Positions 53,252 through 62,392 of a stretch of DNA of 64,000 nt are shown piece after piece. The position numbers and the translations under genes are program-made. Below the pieces are notes generated by a model. That model did not search any database, was not told the DNA's origin, and worked only from the letters and a program-made list of their open reading frames with translations. How positions within the stretch are numbered: position 1 is the stretch's first letter; each line of letters opens with the position of its first letter. This DNA comes from Myroides profundi (lineage in GTDB: Bacteria > Bacteroidota > Bacteroidia > Flavobacteriales > Flavobacteriaceae). Location of the stretch: the NCBI RefSeq assembly GCF_000833025.1, contig NZ_CP010817.1, positions 992,001 to 1,056,000 on the forward strand, read 5' to 3'.

Positions 53252-53752
53252 ATGGAAGTGAGTAGTGTTGATTTTCAAAGTTTTATAGATAATTATTCTT
53301 CATCTGATAGTGAGTGGTTAGCCCTAGATTGGAACGGAAAGTATGGAGCTAAGTTTAAAGATGATAATTACCTTTTTAGAATTCAGATAGCAGAGTTAGT
53401 TTGTCAGCAATTAGATACTGTAGATTTGCCTCTATTAAGAGAGTTATTTATTCATATCGGGACCGCGTCTAAACTTAATTTTTCAGTGTATAATAAGTTT
53501 CATTTATTAGCACAGACTTTATTAGAAAGAGGAGGAAAAGAGTATTTATTTGATTATCTATGTGCAGCTCATATTTCTTTTGATACTTTTTTGAGTACAG
53601 CTAATATAGAATTGAGTCAAGAGAGAATAGAAGAATTATTAGTACACTTCGATTATTTAAAAGAAACGGAGTCAGATCTAGAAGTACAGAAACTATTGTC
53701 AGAGCATATGCGCGATAGATTAGAAGGATTAAAAAAGAAAATAAAAATATGA
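53252..53752 (+). CDS. Hypothetical protein
   Basis: A 166-residue soluble protein, acidic and mostly helical, with no signal peptide and no recognised motif. The C-terminal third (ELSQERIEELLVHFDYLKETESDLEVQKLL) is probably coiled-coil. Its stop codon overlaps the start of the next gene by 4 nt (ATGA at 53749-53752), so the two are translationally coupled and probably act together. Function unknown. Confidence 0.7.
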   Translation: MEVSSVDFQSFIDNYSSSDSEWLALDWNGKYGAKFKDDNYLFRIQIAELVCQQLDTVDLPLLRELFIHIGTASKLNFSVYNKFHLLAQTLLERGGKEYLFDYLCAAHISFDTFLSTANIELSQERIEELLVHFDYLKETESDLEVQKLLSEHMRDRLEGLKKKIKI

Positions 53753-54507
53753 AAAGAATATTAGCAGTTTTATTCCTAATGATGGGATTAAGTGGGTATA
53801 GTCAGGAGAGTAATCTATCTGATGCTTCGGTAGAACGAATAAAATCCTTAATCACTTTGTTTGAGAATGAAGATAGAGAAGGTATCGCCAAGAGAATAGT
53901 TTATCCTCTGAAGCGAGAATACCCTTTGCCACCAGTGACTTCCGAGTTCGAATTTGTGAGTCGTTTTGAAGAGTTTTTTGTACCTGAGTTTTCAGCTAAG
54001 ATAGCGAACTCTGTAATAGAAGAATACAGTCATATGGGATGGCGCGGTATTATGTTTGACTTGGGTAGAATGTGGTTGACAGAGAGCGGAGATATTTATC
54101 GCATTATCGATCAGACTGAACTAGAGAAGAAGATAAGAGAAGAAATGATTCAGGCAGATAAGAAGAGATTGCACAGAAGTGTGAATAAGTTCTTAGAACC
54201 ATATGCTATTATTAAAACGGGACAAGATATCTGGCGTATAGATAGAAAAGATGAGAAAGTAATGCGCTTAACAATATGGAACGACGGTAAGCTAGTATCT
54301 GATATCCCAGACCTGATTCTAGAAGGAACTGAAGATATACAAGGTACAATGGGTAATAGAGTACTGTATTTTAAAGATAAAAAGGCGAATGATATGATCA
54401 CGATCTTAATGGATAATCCTGAGTCAGAAGTAGCACATGAAGTAACTATCGTTAAAACAGATAGTGAAGGAAATGAAGTAAGCCTAAAAGGACAATCTGA
54501 TAATTAG
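53749..54507 (+). CDS. Hypothetical secreted protein
   Basis: A 252-residue protein with a signal peptide (MKRILAVLFLMMGLSGYSQ). The mature part begins with a helical SDASVERIKSLITLFENEDREGIAKRI segment and includes GWRGIMFDLGRMWLTESGDIYRI, a pattern resembling NTF2-like or SnoaL-type small domains, but I cannot assign it. A short basic linker (KKRLHRSVNKF) separates a beta-rich C-terminal part. It overlaps the preceding cytoplasmic gene by ATGA and ends at a terminator. Confidence 0.7.
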   Translation: MKRILAVLFLMMGLSGYSQESNLSDASVERIKSLITLFENEDREGIAKRIVYPLKREYPLPPVTSEFEFVSRFEEFFVPEFSAKIANSVIEEYSHMGWRGIMFDLGRMWLTESGDIYRIIDQTELEKKIREEMIQADKKRLHRSVNKFLEPYAIIKTGQDIWRIDRKDEKVMRLTIWNDGKLVSDIPDLILEGTEDIQGTMGNRVLYFKDKKANDMITILMDNPESEVAHEVTIVKTDSEGNEVSLKGQSDN

Positions 54508-54530
54508 ATCCTAAACCATCTAATATAATG

Positions 54531-54562
54531 AAGCTGTAACAGAGATGTTACAGCTTTTTTTG
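54531..54562 (+). terminator. Rho-independent terminator
   Basis: An 11-bp perfect stem (54531-54541 with 54546-54556), 4-nt loop and T-run. Confidence 0.88.
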
Positions 54563-54668
54563 TTCTGTAGTATTAGCTTTATAGTAAACTAAGTTTAGTC
54601 TAATAGCAGATATTTCGATATTGTTTATGGTTTAAGTAGGTATTGCCTCCGTTTTTTTACTTGATTTA

Positions 54669-54734
54669 ACGGACACACTACGGACTCATAACGGACTCAT
54701 AACGGACTCATAACGGACTCACTACGGACTCACC
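54669..54734. repeat. Six tandem copies of an 11-bp repeat
   Basis: Units beginning ACGGAC follow each other at 54669, 54680, 54691, 54702, 54713 and 54724; the middle three are identical (ACGGACTCATA). The 11-bp period is about one helical turn. It lies in a 320-bp intergenic region between two convergent genes; the rest of that region has no ORF. Confidence 0.85.
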
Positions 54735-54830
54735 TCAACTCATTTTAAGAGGAGATAGGAAGCAGAGTAGTGTAAAATTGGTATATAGATTACAATAAAT
54801 TAGCCTAGTTATATTACAAGTGTAATATAA

Positions 54831-56063
54831 CTATAACAAGGAAGTAATAATATAAATAAGTAACCCTACTAGTCCTCCCACTAGAGTACCGTTGATACGG
54901 ATATACTGTAAGTCTTTACCTACTTCTAGTTCTAGTTTATCACTTAGTTCACGACCATCCCAGCTATCTACAGTATTTCTGATTAGTTGCCCTACTTCTT
55001 TTGTGTTTTTAAGAGCTACTTTATAGATGGTGTGTTGTATCCACTTATTGATCTTTATTTTATTCTCTTCGTTATTCTCTAAGTCTAGTGCTATTTTAGA
55101 CAGGCTATTAGAGATGTACTTGCGGAGTACTGAGTTATTGTCCTCTAGTTGTACGAGTAGATTCTCTTTTGTAGAATGCCATAGATCTTGCATATACGTA
55201 TGAATAGTATCATCAGTAATGAATTGACCTATGATTTCATCAAACTTAGCTTTCCACATAGGAGAAGCTTCTATATCTACAGCGAGCATTTCTAACCTTA
55301 GGGTAATCTCTTTTCTTATTTTGTGATTAGGGTCTTTTTCTATATCACTTAAGAAGGTATTGATACCACTGATAAGTTGATTCGTCACCGCTTTACCTCC
55401 GATAAGCCCTAAGATAGGTTTTTTCTCTACGACATTGTCATATATTTCTTGGCGGTGTTCTTCTACATAGAGTTGTGCCTTAGGCAAGATAATATCTAAT
55501 AATCTATTGTGTTCATTCTTTTCGATAGCATAGGTGACTCCTTGTGATACAAAGCTTTGAATATTAATAGCCGCGATACCTTCTTTCGCTTTTGAAGTCA
55601 TCAGTGCAATGATTGTTTCGTCCTCTAGTTCAGCGAGTATTCGTTTGGCAAGTGAAGTAATCTCATGCTCTAAAATGATTTGATTATTAGGTTTGTTTAA
55701 CCAAGTAGAAATCATATTCGCTAAATCAACTTTCTCTACATAAGGTCTGATATTATCTGAAGTCAAGAAGTTATCTGTGACAAAGTCTCCTAGGTTATCT
55801 CCAATCTTGTTTTTGCTATTGACAATAAGATTAGTATGCGGAATGGGCATGCCCATCGGATGTCTAAAAAGAGCTGTCACCGCAAACCAGTCTGCTAGTG
55901 CCCCGACCATCGCAGCTTCTGAGAATGCCTTGACATATCCCATCCACGAAGCAGGTGAATGTCTGATGGCATATACCATAGAGATATAGAGGATAGCCAT
56001 AAGTATAAATAGACCAGTAGCTATGCGTTTATGCTTTTGTAACTGTTTTTTCTTTTCATTCAT
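54831..56063 (-). CDS. DUF445 family membrane protein
   Basis: A 410-residue protein with an N-terminal helix (IATGLFILMAILYISMVYAI), the DUF445 signature AAMVGALADWFAVTALFRHPMGMPIPHT, a long soluble region rich in amphipathic helices and a C-terminal membrane helix (LVGGLVGLLIYIITSLL). The conserved ADWFAV..LFRHP segment is the family hallmark (E. coli YjiN). Both ends are anchored in the inner membrane. Function is not established. A hairpin (54807-54817 with 54822-54832) overlaps its stop codon. Confidence 0.9.
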   Translation of the reverse strand: MNEKKKQLQKHKRIATGLFILMAILYISMVYAIRHSPASWMGYVKAFSEAAMVGALADWFAVTALFRHPMGMPIPHTNLIVNSKNKIGDNLGDFVTDNFLTSDNIRPYVEKVDLANMISTWLNKPNNQIILEHEITSLAKRILAELEDETIIALMTSKAKEGIAAINIQSFVSQGVTYAIEKNEHNRLLDIILPKAQLYVEEHRQEIYDNVVEKKPILGLIGGKAVTNQLISGINTFLSDIEKDPNHKIRKEITLRLEMLAVDIEASPMWKAKFDEIIGQFITDDTIHTYMQDLWHSTKENLLVQLEDNNSVLRKYISNSLSKIALDLENNEENKIKINKWIQHTIYKVALKNTKEVGQLIRNTVDSWDGRELSDKLELEVGKDLQYIRINGTLVGGLVGLLIYIITSLL

Positions 56064-56091
56064 AGTGCTGTATTTATAGCTAATGTAATGA

Positions 56092-56118
56092 AAAAAGAGA
56101 GCTTAGAAGCTCTCTTTT
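56092..56118 (-). terminator. Terminator overlapping pseudouridine synthase stop codon
   Basis: A 12-bp stem (56093-56104 with 56107-56118) followed on the minus strand by a U-run; the stop codon at 56103-56105 is in the loop and stem. Confidence 0.7.
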
Positions 56119-57794
56119 ATGGTAAATGTCATTAATTCGTATGTCTTTGGATGTCTAAAAGTGATACTTTCTGCATGTAGGTATAGTCTATCTGCTTTGG
56201 CACCATATAGGTCATCACCTACTATAGGTGTGTTTAGTCCTTTTGGGTGTGAGGCATGCATACGCAGCTGATGTGTACGCCCTGTGATAGGATAGAAGTA
56301 CACTTTTGTCTTGCCATCTTTGCGTTCTATCACTTCGTATCTAGTCTTGGCATACTTGCCATATTCATAGCATACCATCTGTCTAGGTCTATCGTCAAAG
56401 TCTATTCTCAACGGTAGTTCTATAATCCCTTCGTCTTCTTCTATGATACCATCTAGTATAGCGACATATCTCTTCTCTAAGCTCTTCTTTATAAACTGGC
56501 TCTGTAGTGCTTTATGAGAGTCTTTATCCTTAGCAATGATTAAGATACCTGATGTAGGCATGTCTAATCGGTGTACGATAAGAGGCCCTGTAGCATTAGG
56601 GTAGCGAAGTTTCATACGCTCATATACAGAATCTAGTATATAAATACCAGGTACAGATAAGAAGTCTTCAGGCTTATTTACAATAGCAAAGTACTCATCC
56701 TCATAGACTACCTCAATAGGTCTGTTAAGAGCAGGGTTGATTAGTAGTGGATTATCATCTACTTCTAAGCCTTCTAGCATATGTCCTAAAATAGGCTCAC
56801 ACTTACTACGACAAGAAGGGTAGAAGTGCTGATGCTTGCGAATCTCTGACTTCGGAGACTCTCCCCACCAGAATTCTCCTAAGGCAATAGGCGTATAATT
56901 ATGCTCATAGGCGTATTGCATCAGTTTAGGAGCCGCACAGTCTCCAGCAGCAGCAGGTGGCTGTTGTAATACTGTCTTCTCGAAGATCTCTAATAAGCTT
57001 TGTTCTTCTCCTTTGTAATTTAAGAATTTGTAAGAAGCGAATAGTTTTTGCTGTAGCCCATTAGACTTTTGTTTGCGTTCTTCTTTTAGGTTATTTAGCT
57101 CCTCTTCTATACTTGTCGTGATATCTCTAGTCGTAGTGATTTGCTCTAGCCAATATTCTGTCAGTACGCGCAACTCATATTTATCTCTTAAACTCTGTTT
57201 GACTAAATCATCATTTAAAAGCTGAAATTCTTCAGGAGAAAGTATGACTTCTTGTTCTTTTCGGATGGCTTTTCGTTCGTTTTTTTGTTTTTTATGCTGT
57301 GCTTTCTTTTCTTCGATGGCTGTTTTTTCTTCAGCTATCTGTTGTTTCAATAAAGCTTTGGCATTGCTATATATAGTATCTGCTTCTAGTTTTTCTATTT
57401 TGGCATTGATAGCATTAATTGCTTTTACCTCTACATCTTCTCTTGCAAAAAAGCCGTTCTCATTCCACAGGTCAAAGATTAGTGGTACATATCCTTCTAG
57501 GTCTGTATGACTGCCTAGCTTACCAGAGAAGCCTGCTAAGTAGCCTAGTTCTCCTTTTTCATTTTTTACTACTAGTACACCAAACATCTTACCTGTAGGT
57601 AGACAGTTCTCATCCTCTGTGTCAAATAGCGGTGCTATAAGAGGATGTGTACTTAGTTCATGTTGTAACTCTTCTGCTGCTAGTACGGTTAGGGGATGAG
57701 GTTCGTAATAAAAAGGGAAAGTAAACTTAGTCGGCAGTGCTATAGACTGCAAATCACTGGTAAACTTTCTGAAGATAGCTTTAGGCTGAGACAT
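56103..57794 (-). CDS. Long RluA-family pseudouridine synthase
   Basis: A 563-residue protein. The last ~210 residues are an RluA catalytic domain: VVYEDEYFAIVNKPEDFLSVPG, the active-site Asp in GPLIVHRLDMPTSGILII, and YPITGRTHQLRMHASHPKG. The first ~350 residues contain a central coiled coil (about residues 130-260, rich in Lys/Glu) and a cysteine pair region (AGDCAAPKL and PSCRSKCEPILGHM). This long architecture is found in Bacteroidota and gammaproteobacteria. The RNA target is unknown; the extra domain may recognise it. Confidence 0.9.
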   Translation of the reverse strand: MSQPKAIFRKFTSDLQSIALPTKFTFPFYYEPHPLTVLAAEELQHELSTHPLIAPLFDTEDENCLPTGKMFGVLVVKNEKGELGYLAGFSGKLGSHTDLEGYVPLIFDLWNENGFFAREDVEVKAINAINAKIEKLEADTIYSNAKALLKQQIAEEKTAIEEKKAQHKKQKNERKAIRKEQEVILSPEEFQLLNDDLVKQSLRDKYELRVLTEYWLEQITTTRDITTSIEEELNNLKEERKQKSNGLQQKLFASYKFLNYKGEEQSLLEIFEKTVLQQPPAAAGDCAAPKLMQYAYEHNYTPIALGEFWWGESPKSEIRKHQHFYPSCRSKCEPILGHMLEGLEVDDNPLLINPALNRPIEVVYEDEYFAIVNKPEDFLSVPGIYILDSVYERMKLRYPNATGPLIVHRLDMPTSGILIIAKDKDSHKALQSQFIKKSLEKRYVAILDGIIEEDEGIIELPLRIDFDDRPRQMVCYEYGKYAKTRYEVIERKDGKTKVYFYPITGRTHQLRMHASHPKGLNTPIVGDDLYGAKADRLYLHAESITFRHPKTYELMTFTIKESF

Positions 57795-57922
57795 GTAATT
57801 CTAATTTTTAGACTGCAAAATTAAGGATAAAAGGGAGATGGGAAAGAGCATTGTTTTAAAATATTATAATTCATATTTAGCTATTTCAAAAAGTATTTGA
57901 TAATTATTAAAAGATGTAAAAC

Positions 57923-57930
57923 TATTTTTG
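57923..57930 (+). promoter_or_regulatory. Putative promoter -7 element of GLPGLI cluster 2
   Basis: TATTTTTG fits TAnnTTTG; a TTTG at 57896-57899 could be the -33 element, though the 23-nt spacer is long. The start site would fall in the palindrome at 57939-57956. Confidence 0.45.
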
Positions 57931-57938
57931 TAGTTTAG

Positions 57939-57956
57939 TAACTAATTAATTAGTTA
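57939..57956. promoter_or_regulatory. 18-bp perfect palindrome at predicted start site of GLPGLI cluster 2
   Basis: TAACTAATTAATTAGTTA is a perfect palindrome 9 nt after the -7 element, a typical repressor position. It shares AACTA/TAGTT half-sites with the palindrome upstream of cluster 1. Confidence 0.5.
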
Positions 57957-57990
57957 TTTAGACAAGGTAAAATATCTTGTTATATAAAGA

Positions 57991-58824
57991 ATGGCAAAGA
58001 TGAAAAAAATATTGAATTTAATGTATCTGTGTTTTATAGTAGTAAATAATGTGTCTGCTCAAAGTACAAAAGGTTTTCCTAAGATAGAAACAGAGATTAT
58101 AGGACAATCTAAGTTGTCTGTGTATTATCAATTAGATGATAACTCAACAAATAAGAAGAAGTCAGGAGAAACAGTGTTACAGATACTAGATTCTAAGAGT
58201 AAGTATTTTGATGTAGTTGAATCAGATGCTATCGCTTATAATAATGCGGCACTTACAGGAGAATTAAATAAGGATAATATAGCTGAAGGTCTGAAGGTGT
58301 TTGGTAAATATGTTTATAAAGGTGTAATACTGAAAGATTTTTCAACATCTAAAGTAGTGGTAAATGATTTGATAGGAGGTAAGAGATTTGAATATGAGGA
58401 AAGTATTCCTAAGATAGAATGGAAAATAGGAAAGGAACAGAAAGAAATTTTAGGGTATCAATGTACTAAAGCTACTGCTAAGTTTAGAGGGCGTGATTAT
58501 GTAGTGTGGTACACAGATGATTTGCCTATTAGTGATGGTCCATTTTTATTTACTGGATTACCAGGTTTGATATTAGAAGTAAGAGACACTAAGAATGCCT
58601 ATGCTTTTATAGCTAATAGAATTGAGAATAAGAATGAGGAGGTATTTTTAACTATTCATCCTAAAGTAACGAAGACAGATAGAGGATCATTTAGAAGAGG
58701 AGATAAGAATGATCATCTTGACCCAGGAGCTTCATTACAAGGAAAGATTTATACAGAACCAGGAAAAGTGACTAATATAAGTGGAATGAAATCAATACCC
58801 TATAATCCGATAGAGTTAGAGTAA
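57991..58824 (+). CDS. GLPGLI family secreted protein (cluster 2, copy 1)
   Basis: A 277-residue protein with a signal peptide ending VSAQ; translation may start at 57991 or at the ATG at 58000 (MKKILNLMYLCF). The core VVWYTDDLPISDGPFLFTGLPGLILEVRD contains the classical GLPGLI signature, split here as GPFLFTGLPGLILEVRD. It ends YNPIELE. It is the first gene of a three-gene operon with a second GLPGLI protein and an outer-membrane barrel. Mature protein predicted outside the cytoplasm; function of the family unknown. Confidence 0.88.
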   Translation: MAKMKKILNLMYLCFIVVNNVSAQSTKGFPKIETEIIGQSKLSVYYQLDDNSTNKKKSGETVLQILDSKSKYFDVVESDAIAYNNAALTGELNKDNIAEGLKVFGKYVYKGVILKDFSTSKVVVNDLIGGKRFEYEESIPKIEWKIGKEQKEILGYQCTKATAKFRGRDYVVWYTDDLPISDGPFLFTGLPGLILEVRDTKNAYAFIANRIENKNEEVFLTIHPKVTKTDRGSFRRGDKNDHLDPGASLQGKIYTEPGKVTNISGMKSIPYNPIELE

Positions 58825-58868
58825 AAGAAACTCTTAAGAGTGCAAGTGTTTATATAAAAAAGAAGTTT

Positions 58869-59720
58869 ATGAAGAGAATATGTTTTACCGTTTTGTGTTC
58901 AGTGTTTGTATTTAGTTTTTGTAATGCTCAACTCACGAGAATGAATAATTCTAAGCCGATGAAAGCTGTAGAAGCAATTAATAAAAAAGATATAGATAAG
59001 AGCCGATTAAGGGTGTTTTATGATTTAGATTTTAAAGAGAATAAACGCAGTGTGACTAATGCTAAAACTGTCTTGCTGATAGGAGAGACTGTATCTAATT
59101 ACAGTGATTTTTATACTTTAAAGCAAGATTCTCTGCAGGAAGCTTTTTCTAAGCAAGAACCACATATTGATCAGCTTAATGCTTTGGTTGCTGTAAATAA
59201 GAAAAAGCAGTTACAAGCAAGAATTTATAAGAATTATCCAGAAAAGAAAGTGACTACGCAATCTGGTTTCTTTGGGTACTTTTATCAATATGAAGAAAGT
59301 GAATTAGATATAAAGTGGAAAGTAAAATCAGAAAAGCAGGAGATTCTTGGTTATGTCTGCAAGAAAGCTACTACTTCGTTTAGAGGTAGAAACTATGTAG
59401 CGTGGTATACAGAAGAGATTCCTATTAGTGATGGACCTCATCTATTCGGTGGATTGCCTGGTTTGATTTTGAAATTAGAAGATGCTACTAAAGAGTATGT
59501 ATTTACAGCAATTGGTATTGATAAGGAACAACAAGATATCTATATACCTATAGAGTCTAATATTGTTAACACTACCAGAACTGCTTTTCTAAAAGCTGAG
59601 CGAGCTTTTTATGAGAATCCTGGTATTCTAATGCAAGGGCAAGTGTATTCGTCTCCTGGAAAAGTTGAAGCGAGTCAGAATTATAAAGCATTACCTTATA
59701 ATCCGATAGAGTTAGAGTAA
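58869..59720 (+). CDS. GLPGLI family secreted protein (cluster 2, copy 2)
   Basis: A 283-residue paralog of the preceding gene, signal peptide ending CNAQ. It shares EILGYVCKKATTSFRGRNY with the neighbour's EILGYQCTKATAKFRGRDY, then IPISDGPHLFGGLPGLILKLED, and the same YNPIELE C-terminus. The single conserved Cys in GY-C-KAT is found in both cluster 2 copies but not in cluster 1. The next gene starts 1 nt after its stop codon, so it is translationally coupled to the outer-membrane barrel. Confidence 0.88.
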   Translation: MKRICFTVLCSVFVFSFCNAQLTRMNNSKPMKAVEAINKKDIDKSRLRVFYDLDFKENKRSVTNAKTVLLIGETVSNYSDFYTLKQDSLQEAFSKQEPHIDQLNALVAVNKKKQLQARIYKNYPEKKVTTQSGFFGYFYQYEESELDIKWKVKSEKQEILGYVCKKATTSFRGRNYVAWYTEEIPISDGPHLFGGLPGLILKLEDATKEYVFTAIGIDKEQQDIYIPIESNIVNTTRTAFLKAERAFYENPGILMQGQVYSSPGKVEASQNYKALPYNPIELE

Positions 59721-59721
59721 A

Positions 59722-62385
59722 ATGAGTATTAAGAGTATAAATAGTGAGAAAATTAGTCTGAGATTGTTTAATCAATTTTGGACTATATTTTTATTGCTGT
59801 TTACTCAGTTATGTTTTAGTCAAGGTACTATTGTGAAAGGGAGAGTTATTAATGGAGAGAGTGACGAACCTATAGAAGGAGTTATCTGTAAGGTATACGA
59901 TAGTACCGATGAGATGATAACTTATGCATTAAGTACTAAGTCTGGCGAAGTGTTGATAAAGAGTGAAGAAACACCAGCATATATTATATTCTCCTATTTA
60001 GGGTTTCAGAATGTGAGAGTGGAGTATGTTTCGTTTGTAAAGAGTAAAGAGGTAAAACTGTTTAGCAAGGCGATAGAGATAGAGGAGATTGTGATTAAAA
60101 GTCAGGCTATAACCCAAGAAGGAGATACGCTTAACTACAGTGTCACTCCCTTTAAAGGGAAAGAGGATCGCTATCTGAGAGATGTCTTAAAGAAGCTACC
60201 TGGTATTACAGTAAATACGACAGGAGCTATTACTTATCAAGGGAAGCCTATTAATAAGTTTTATATGGAAGGGCTTGACTTGTTAGGTAATCAATATACA
60301 ATAGCATCTAATAACTTACCTATCGATGCTGTACAGTCTGTACAAGTGATAGAGAATAATCAACATATCAAAACACTGAAAGGAGTCGAGTTTAGTGAGA
60401 ATGCGGCTTTGAATATCAAGTTTAAAGAAGAGTATAAACAAAAGCCTTTTGGTGAGGTTAAGACTGCTTTCGGCGGATCACCTCTGTTGAGCAGCAATAA
60501 AGTATTCGCTACTTTAATAGCCAAGAACAGTCAAACTTTAGTGACTGCGAAGTCTGATAACACTGGTGTTAATATAGAGGTAGACACAAGAGAACAGATA
60601 GATTTTACAGATTTGTTTTCTTTTGATATGCCACTCAAGCAATACATCGGTAACACGAGTATTCGTAGAATACCGATGGATGAGAAACGATACTTGTTTA
60701 ATGAAACGTATTTAGGATCTATCAACCATCTAAAGAAACTTGCTAAGGAGGCTACATTGCGTTTTAAGGTTGACATTACAAAAGATCACAAACAACAAGA
60801 TAGTTACTATATTTCTAACTACGATTTAATGAATGGTGAAGTATTGACATTAAACGAGGATAGGAATGTTGCACTTAGTAATACTAGATTAAATGCTTCT
60901 GTGAACTATGAAAAGAATAGCACAGCTGTCTATTTTAAGAATGAACTGAAGACCATCTTTAATTGGCAGAGAAGCAATGAAAGTTTACTACAGGGCATGG
61001 ATCAATTTACTAATCATGTTAAACAAGATAATGTGACTATCCAGAATCGCTTTGCGTATATATTTGGAACGGATGATAATAAATATACGATCGATGCATT
61101 TATAAAATATGTAGATCAGCCAGAGCGTATGACTTTAAATACGCTTAAAGGAACTGATAAGGTGTCTAGTATGGATAGGCAGAAGGTAGATAATAAGCAT
61201 TTATTGTTTAAAGCCCAATCTGGCAAGACGATGAGAGTGTGGTCTAATCCACTGTCCTTGAATGTAGAGTTGTACTATAATAATGATGAGTTAAAGACTA
61301 GATTAGAGACAGATAAGAAATATAGTTTTTTAGATCAATATCTACATGATAATAGTGTAAGATTTAAGAAATATGGGACTACATTAACGACGAGTTATAC
61401 ATATTATTTAAAAGAAGGTAATTTACGGATTAACATACCTCTAAAATATGAACAACACAGTGTATCTGACAGAATAGGAGTTGAGAACGAAGAGAAAGGT
61501 AACTTCTTAATAACACCTTCAGTTTCGTTTAATTATAATTTGAATCAGTTGTGGAAGTTTAATGCGAATACTTCTTATACAGAGTCTGTAAGTCAGATAG
61601 ATAATTATTATCAAGGAGTGGTGATGGCTACCTATAGAGATTTTATGACTTATGGCAATTTGCCACAGAAGTATAAGTCTATGCGTTATGAGATAGGTTT
61701 AGATCATCGCAATCTATTGACTTCTGTATTCTTTAATTTGAATATAGGGTACCAACCTTCTAAGATTAATGTAGCTAATCAAGGATATTACGCTAAGGAT
61801 TATACTTGGAGCAATAAAGTAGCGCAAGATATAAAGATGGATAAGTTATATCTAAATACGAGAGTGTCTAAGTTATTTAGTGAATTAAAAACGACATTAG
61901 CTTTAAGTACTTCTTATGAGTATTATAAAAGTGATATATGGCAACAGAATACGTTGTTTACAAACTATAGTAATCAGTGGACTGTAGGTTTTGAGGCTTT
62001 TGTAAAGAAGTTAGATTGGATGTCTATACAGTATATCATTAGTGACAATATATTTTGGGAGAACAATCAATTTAGAAATACTGATAAGTTACACAATATC
62101 ACTCAACAAGTGAATTTGTCATTCTTTACTTTAAAGAATGTACAATTACAGCTCAGTGGTGAGCATAACTATAATGATATGGGAGGTAAGGAGAGTTATA
62201 AAAACTTCTTTATAGATGCTACAGCATCATATAAGTTGAAGCAAGTGGAGTTCACAGCATTGTTACAGAACTTACTTGATAAAAAAGAGTATTCGTATAC
62301 AAGTTATAATGGATTAAATAGTAGCTCCTTAAAGATACCTATTCGAGGTAGAAGTGTTCTTATAGGAGCTACATTTAGTTTTTAA
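59722..62385 (+). CDS. Outer-membrane barrel protein with CarboxypepD_reg and plug-like domains (GLPGLI partner)
   Basis: An 887-residue protein, nearly the same length and architecture as the protein at 41309-43969: a signal-like segment (FWTIFLLLFTQLCFSQ) after a 15-residue polar extension, a regulatory beta-sandwich (VKGRVINGESDEPIEGV), a plug-like part (LRDVLKKLPGITVNTTGAI, INKFYMEGLDLLGN, VQVIENNQHIK) and a barrel ending VLIGATFSF. No TonB box is evident. Coupling of 1 nt to the second GLPGLI gene implies that they work together. Confidence 0.86.
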   Translation: MSIKSINSEKISLRLFNQFWTIFLLLFTQLCFSQGTIVKGRVINGESDEPIEGVICKVYDSTDEMITYALSTKSGEVLIKSEETPAYIIFSYLGFQNVRVEYVSFVKSKEVKLFSKAIEIEEIVIKSQAITQEGDTLNYSVTPFKGKEDRYLRDVLKKLPGITVNTTGAITYQGKPINKFYMEGLDLLGNQYTIASNNLPIDAVQSVQVIENNQHIKTLKGVEFSENAALNIKFKEEYKQKPFGEVKTAFGGSPLLSSNKVFATLIAKNSQTLVTAKSDNTGVNIEVDTREQIDFTDLFSFDMPLKQYIGNTSIRRIPMDEKRYLFNETYLGSINHLKKLAKEATLRFKVDITKDHKQQDSYYISNYDLMNGEVLTLNEDRNVALSNTRLNASVNYEKNSTAVYFKNELKTIFNWQRSNESLLQGMDQFTNHVKQDNVTIQNRFAYIFGTDDNKYTIDAFIKYVDQPERMTLNTLKGTDKVSSMDRQKVDNKHLLFKAQSGKTMRVWSNPLSLNVELYYNNDELKTRLETDKKYSFLDQYLHDNSVRFKKYGTTLTTSYTYYLKEGNLRINIPLKYEQHSVSDRIGVENEEKGNFLITPSVSFNYNLNQLWKFNANTSYTESVSQIDNYYQGVVMATYRDFMTYGNLPQKYKSMRYEIGLDHRNLLTSVFFNLNIGYQPSKINVANQGYYAKDYTWSNKVAQDIKMDKLYLNTRVSKLFSELKTTLALSTSYEYYKSDIWQQNTLFTNYSNQWTVGFEAFVKKLDWMSIQYIISDNIFWENNQFRNTDKLHNITQQVNLSFFTLKNVQLQLSGEHNYNDMGGKESYKNFFIDATASYKLKQVEFTALLQNLLDKKEYSYTSYNGLNSSSLKIPIRGRSVLIGATFSF

Positions 62386-62392
62386 TATTATT

